Of a stretch of 64,000 bases of DNA, positions 62,490 to 64,000 are shown piece by piece. The notes beneath the pieces are model-generated. The model saw only the letters and a program-made list of their open reading frames with translations. It was not told the DNA's origin and made no database searches. The position numbers were made by a program, and so were the translations under genes. Source of the DNA: Prado023 sp963700475 (GTDB lineage Bacteria > Actinomycetota > Actinomycetes > S36-B12 > CAIYMF01); contig CAVOXR010000014.1 of NCBI GenBank assembly GCA_963700475.1, positions 1 to 64,000 on the forward strand. Direction: 5' to 3'. The number at the start of each line of letters is the position of its first letter. Within the stretch, counting starts at the first letter, position 1.

Positions 62490-63193
62490 GCCAGCCCACC
62501 GCTCACGGGACCCGGTCGGCGCCAGCGCGTCGCCCGGGGTCCCGGCGGGAGTCGAGCTGGCGGGTCCCCGTCGCGCTCGTGGCCCTGACCACCATCCCGC
62601 TCGTTGCCGGGTCGCTGCGTCTGCTCGAGGTTGCCGGCGGTCCGCAGATGCTGCCCACCAACCCTCGCATCGATGCCTCGCCCGCCCCCCTCGTCCTGCA
62701 CGTCGTCGCCGCTGCGGTGTTCGCCGTGGTCGGGGCATTCCAGTTCCCCACCCAGTTGCGCCGCCGCCATCGCGCCTGGCATCGCCGAGCCGGGCGCATC
62801 CTTGTCGGCGCCGGTCTGGCCGTCGCCGGCTCCGGGCTCTGGATGACGCTGTCCTACCCCGACGCCCCCGGCGGCGCCCTGCTGTGGACCGTCCGGCTCG
62901 TGGTCGGCTCCGCGATGGCCACCTGCATCGTCCTGGGCTTCACGTCGATCCGGCGCCGCGACGTCGCCGCGCATCGAGCCTGGATGATCCGCGCGTATGC
63001 CCTCGCTGTGGCTGCGGGCACCCAGGCGTTCACCCAAGGCCTCGGCGAGGGCATCTTCGGAACCAGCGACCTCAGCACCGCGTTGTCGGTCACGTCCGGT
63101 TGGGTCATCAACCTTGCACTCGCCGAGTGGATCATTCGCCGATCCGGAGTCCGCCGGGCGCGGGGAGCGCGAGCTGCGTTGGTGGGGGCCTGA
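62486..63193 (+). CDS. DUF2306-type membrane protein
   Basis: 235 residues from ATG 62486. After an Arg-rich N-terminus come about seven hydrophobic segments; the loop QFPTQLRRRHRAWHRRAGRIL with its conserved Arg/His cluster is the DUF2306 signature, and RRRDVAAHRAWMIRAYAL repeats the H-R-x-WM pattern. Function unsettled. In the present sequence the upstream gene reads into it in frame without a stop, so a fusion cannot be excluded. Confidence 0.7.
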   Translation: MSQPTAHGTRSAPARRPGSRRESSWRVPVALVALTTIPLVAGSLRLLEVAGGPQMLPTNPRIDASPAPLVLHVVAAAVFAVVGAFQFPTQLRRRHRAWHRRAGRILVGAGLAVAGSGLWMTLSYPDAPGGALLWTVRLVVGSAMATCIVLGFTSIRRRDVAAHRAWMIRAYALAVAAGTQAFTQGLGEGIFGTSDLSTALSVTSGWVINLALAEWIIRRSGVRRARGARAALVGA

Positions 63194-63195
63194 CC

Positions 63196-63486
63196 ATGAA
63201 CTGCCCCGGCCCCGCTGCCCCGATGTGGTACGAGCTGCGCATCGAGGGACACCTCGACCGGCACTGGTCGGCGTGGTTCGGCGGCCTCGCCGTCACCCAC
63301 GACGACGACGGCAGGACCACCCTCCGCGGCGTCGTCACCGACCAGTCGGAGTTGCACGGCCTGCTCGCCAAGGTCCGCGACCTCGGGGTCACTCTCGTGT
63401 CGGTCACGCTCCTCGACACGGGGTGCCGTGACGCTGGAACTGCGCGGACCGTTCACCCCCCACGTCGGTCGCCAACGCCGCCATGA
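63196..63486 (+). CDS. Small conserved protein of unknown function
   Basis: 96 residues, start two bases after the preceding stop. MWYELRIEGHLDRHWSAWFGGLAV, then DGRTTLRGVVTDQSELHGLLAKVRDLGVTLVSVTLLD, is a compact pattern I have seen in small actinobacterial hypothetical proteins. The last ~20 residues are Pro/Arg-rich and may lie beyond the conserved core. No signal peptide. Co-transcribed with the DUF2306 gene. Confidence 0.6.
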   Translation: MNCPGPAAPMWYELRIEGHLDRHWSAWFGGLAVTHDDDGRTTLRGVVTDQSELHGLLAKVRDLGVTLVSVTLLDTGCRDAGTARTVHPPRRSPTPP

Positions 63487-64000
63487 GTGGTCTTCGGACC
63501 CTGTGGACACGGTGCCCGTCGGCGTAGCGTCGAGTCGATCCACGTTGTCAGGCGCTCGCAGGCGGGTCCCACCTGGTCGTAGGGACCCTTTGGATGGTCG
63601 TGGCGATGGCTGGGCCAGCCAACCGCACCAGGAGATCCCCTCACCGCGAAATGAAGCAGAGATCGTGCTGCGCGAGGGCAACCCCGAGCCGACCGAGTCC
63701 CTGGTCGACAGCCACCGGAAGCGTGAACCCCATACTGCGACCCCGGCGTGGGCAACGGGTATGGCCAGGCTATAGCCTTGACGGGCGTCCCCTGGCCGTT
63801 GCTCCCCCGTCGCGGCCGGGGGACGTCCCCAACTCAGTCCCTGCCATCAGAATCCCGGCTCGCTGAGTCGTGGATCCCGGGCTCTGGGGGACGGACAGCA
63901 CCCCCGTGGCTGTCCGTCCCACCGGTCGCGTTCACGTCGCGACGAACCTGCGCCTGCCGATCGTCGCGAGGCGGCGCCCCTGAGTCCCGGCGGGCAGCAC
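63487..64000. other. Non-coding stretch at the right edge
   Basis: No frame here has convincing coding character. Two structures stand out: a 12-bp palindrome AGGCTATAGCCT at 63767-63778 and the hairpin at 63888-63920. Confidence 0.4.
63888..63920. terminator. Strong hairpin, possible terminator
   Basis: GGGACGGACAG (63888-63898) and CTGTCCGTCCC (63910-63920) form a perfect 11-bp stem with an 11-base loop. There is no T-run, so it may be a non-canonical actinobacterial terminator or a protein site. Confidence 0.45.

Overview
The window is very GC-rich, densely coded DNA from an actinobacterium. Several gene blocks are ones known from mycobacteria and relatives: fadE25-like/purE/purK, birA/accD5/accE5/maf/accA3, lpdA, and deoD/pmmB. 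Most genes start with ATG or GTG, many neighbours overlap by 4 or 8 bases, and promoters look like actinobacterial -10 boxes (TANNNT). I cannot place the organism below class.

Layout. 1-424: start of a DUF222/HNH (13E12-type) gene behind an SOS-box-like site. 604-5325: four overlapping minus-strand genes (two GT2 glycosyltransferases, two CDP-alcohol phosphotransferases) for a phosphodiester-linked lipid or glycopolymer. 5523-9214: an unknown protein, a MoxR AAA ATPase and a VWA protein with a degenerate metallopeptidase motif. 9279-20214: a TagF-like glycerophosphotransferase, a kelch-like lipoprotein, acyl-CoA dehydrogenase, UDP-glucose dehydrogenase, PiT phosphate transporter with its DUF47 partner, PurE/PurK and a Wzm/Wzt (TagGH)-type exporter. 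20217-26677: GluQ-RS, an LCIB-like carbonic anhydrase, aldose epimerase, a second acyl-CoA dehydrogenase, GtrA, adenylate cyclase and BirA. 26721-33447: acyl-CoA carboxylase subunits (accD5, accE, accA3) with a TagE-like glucosyltransferase and Maf. 33476-41240: a minus-strand run glgX-hypF-hypC-hypD-hypE-amidotransferase. 41305-50396: tyrosine phosphatase, LpdA, a membrane-anchored GH5 hydrolase, gamma-glutamylcyclotransferase-like protein, phosphohexomutase and purine nucleoside phosphorylase. 50483-64000: accessory genes, namely a truncated cyclase/AAA/TPR protein, a cyclic-nucleotide-binding protein, rifamycin ADP-ribosyltransferase (Arr), a TetR-controlled MFS exporter, and a MalT-type LuxR regulator with small membrane genes.

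How the genes work together. The teichoic-acid-like parts (TagF-, TagE- and TagGH-like proteins, CDP-alcohol enzymes, UDP-glucose dehydrogenase, phosphohexomutase) imply a phosphate-containing, glycosylated wall polymer. BirA biotinylates AccA3, which with AccD5 and AccE makes malonyl- or methylmalonyl-CoA. An adenylate cyclase, a dead cyclase fragment and a cNMP-binding protein suggest cAMP signalling.

Data quality. At least six conserved genes are broken by a single frame change, and in every one the gene length from start to expected stop is one base over a multiple of three. Two further loci (the cyclase tail and 61799-62489) fit the same excess. This uniform +1 pattern most likely reflects assembly insertions, but it must be resolved before any of these genes is called a pseudogene. 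A second recurring signal is a TANNNT box exactly 6-7 bases before a start codon, predicting leaderless mRNAs for at least nine genes.
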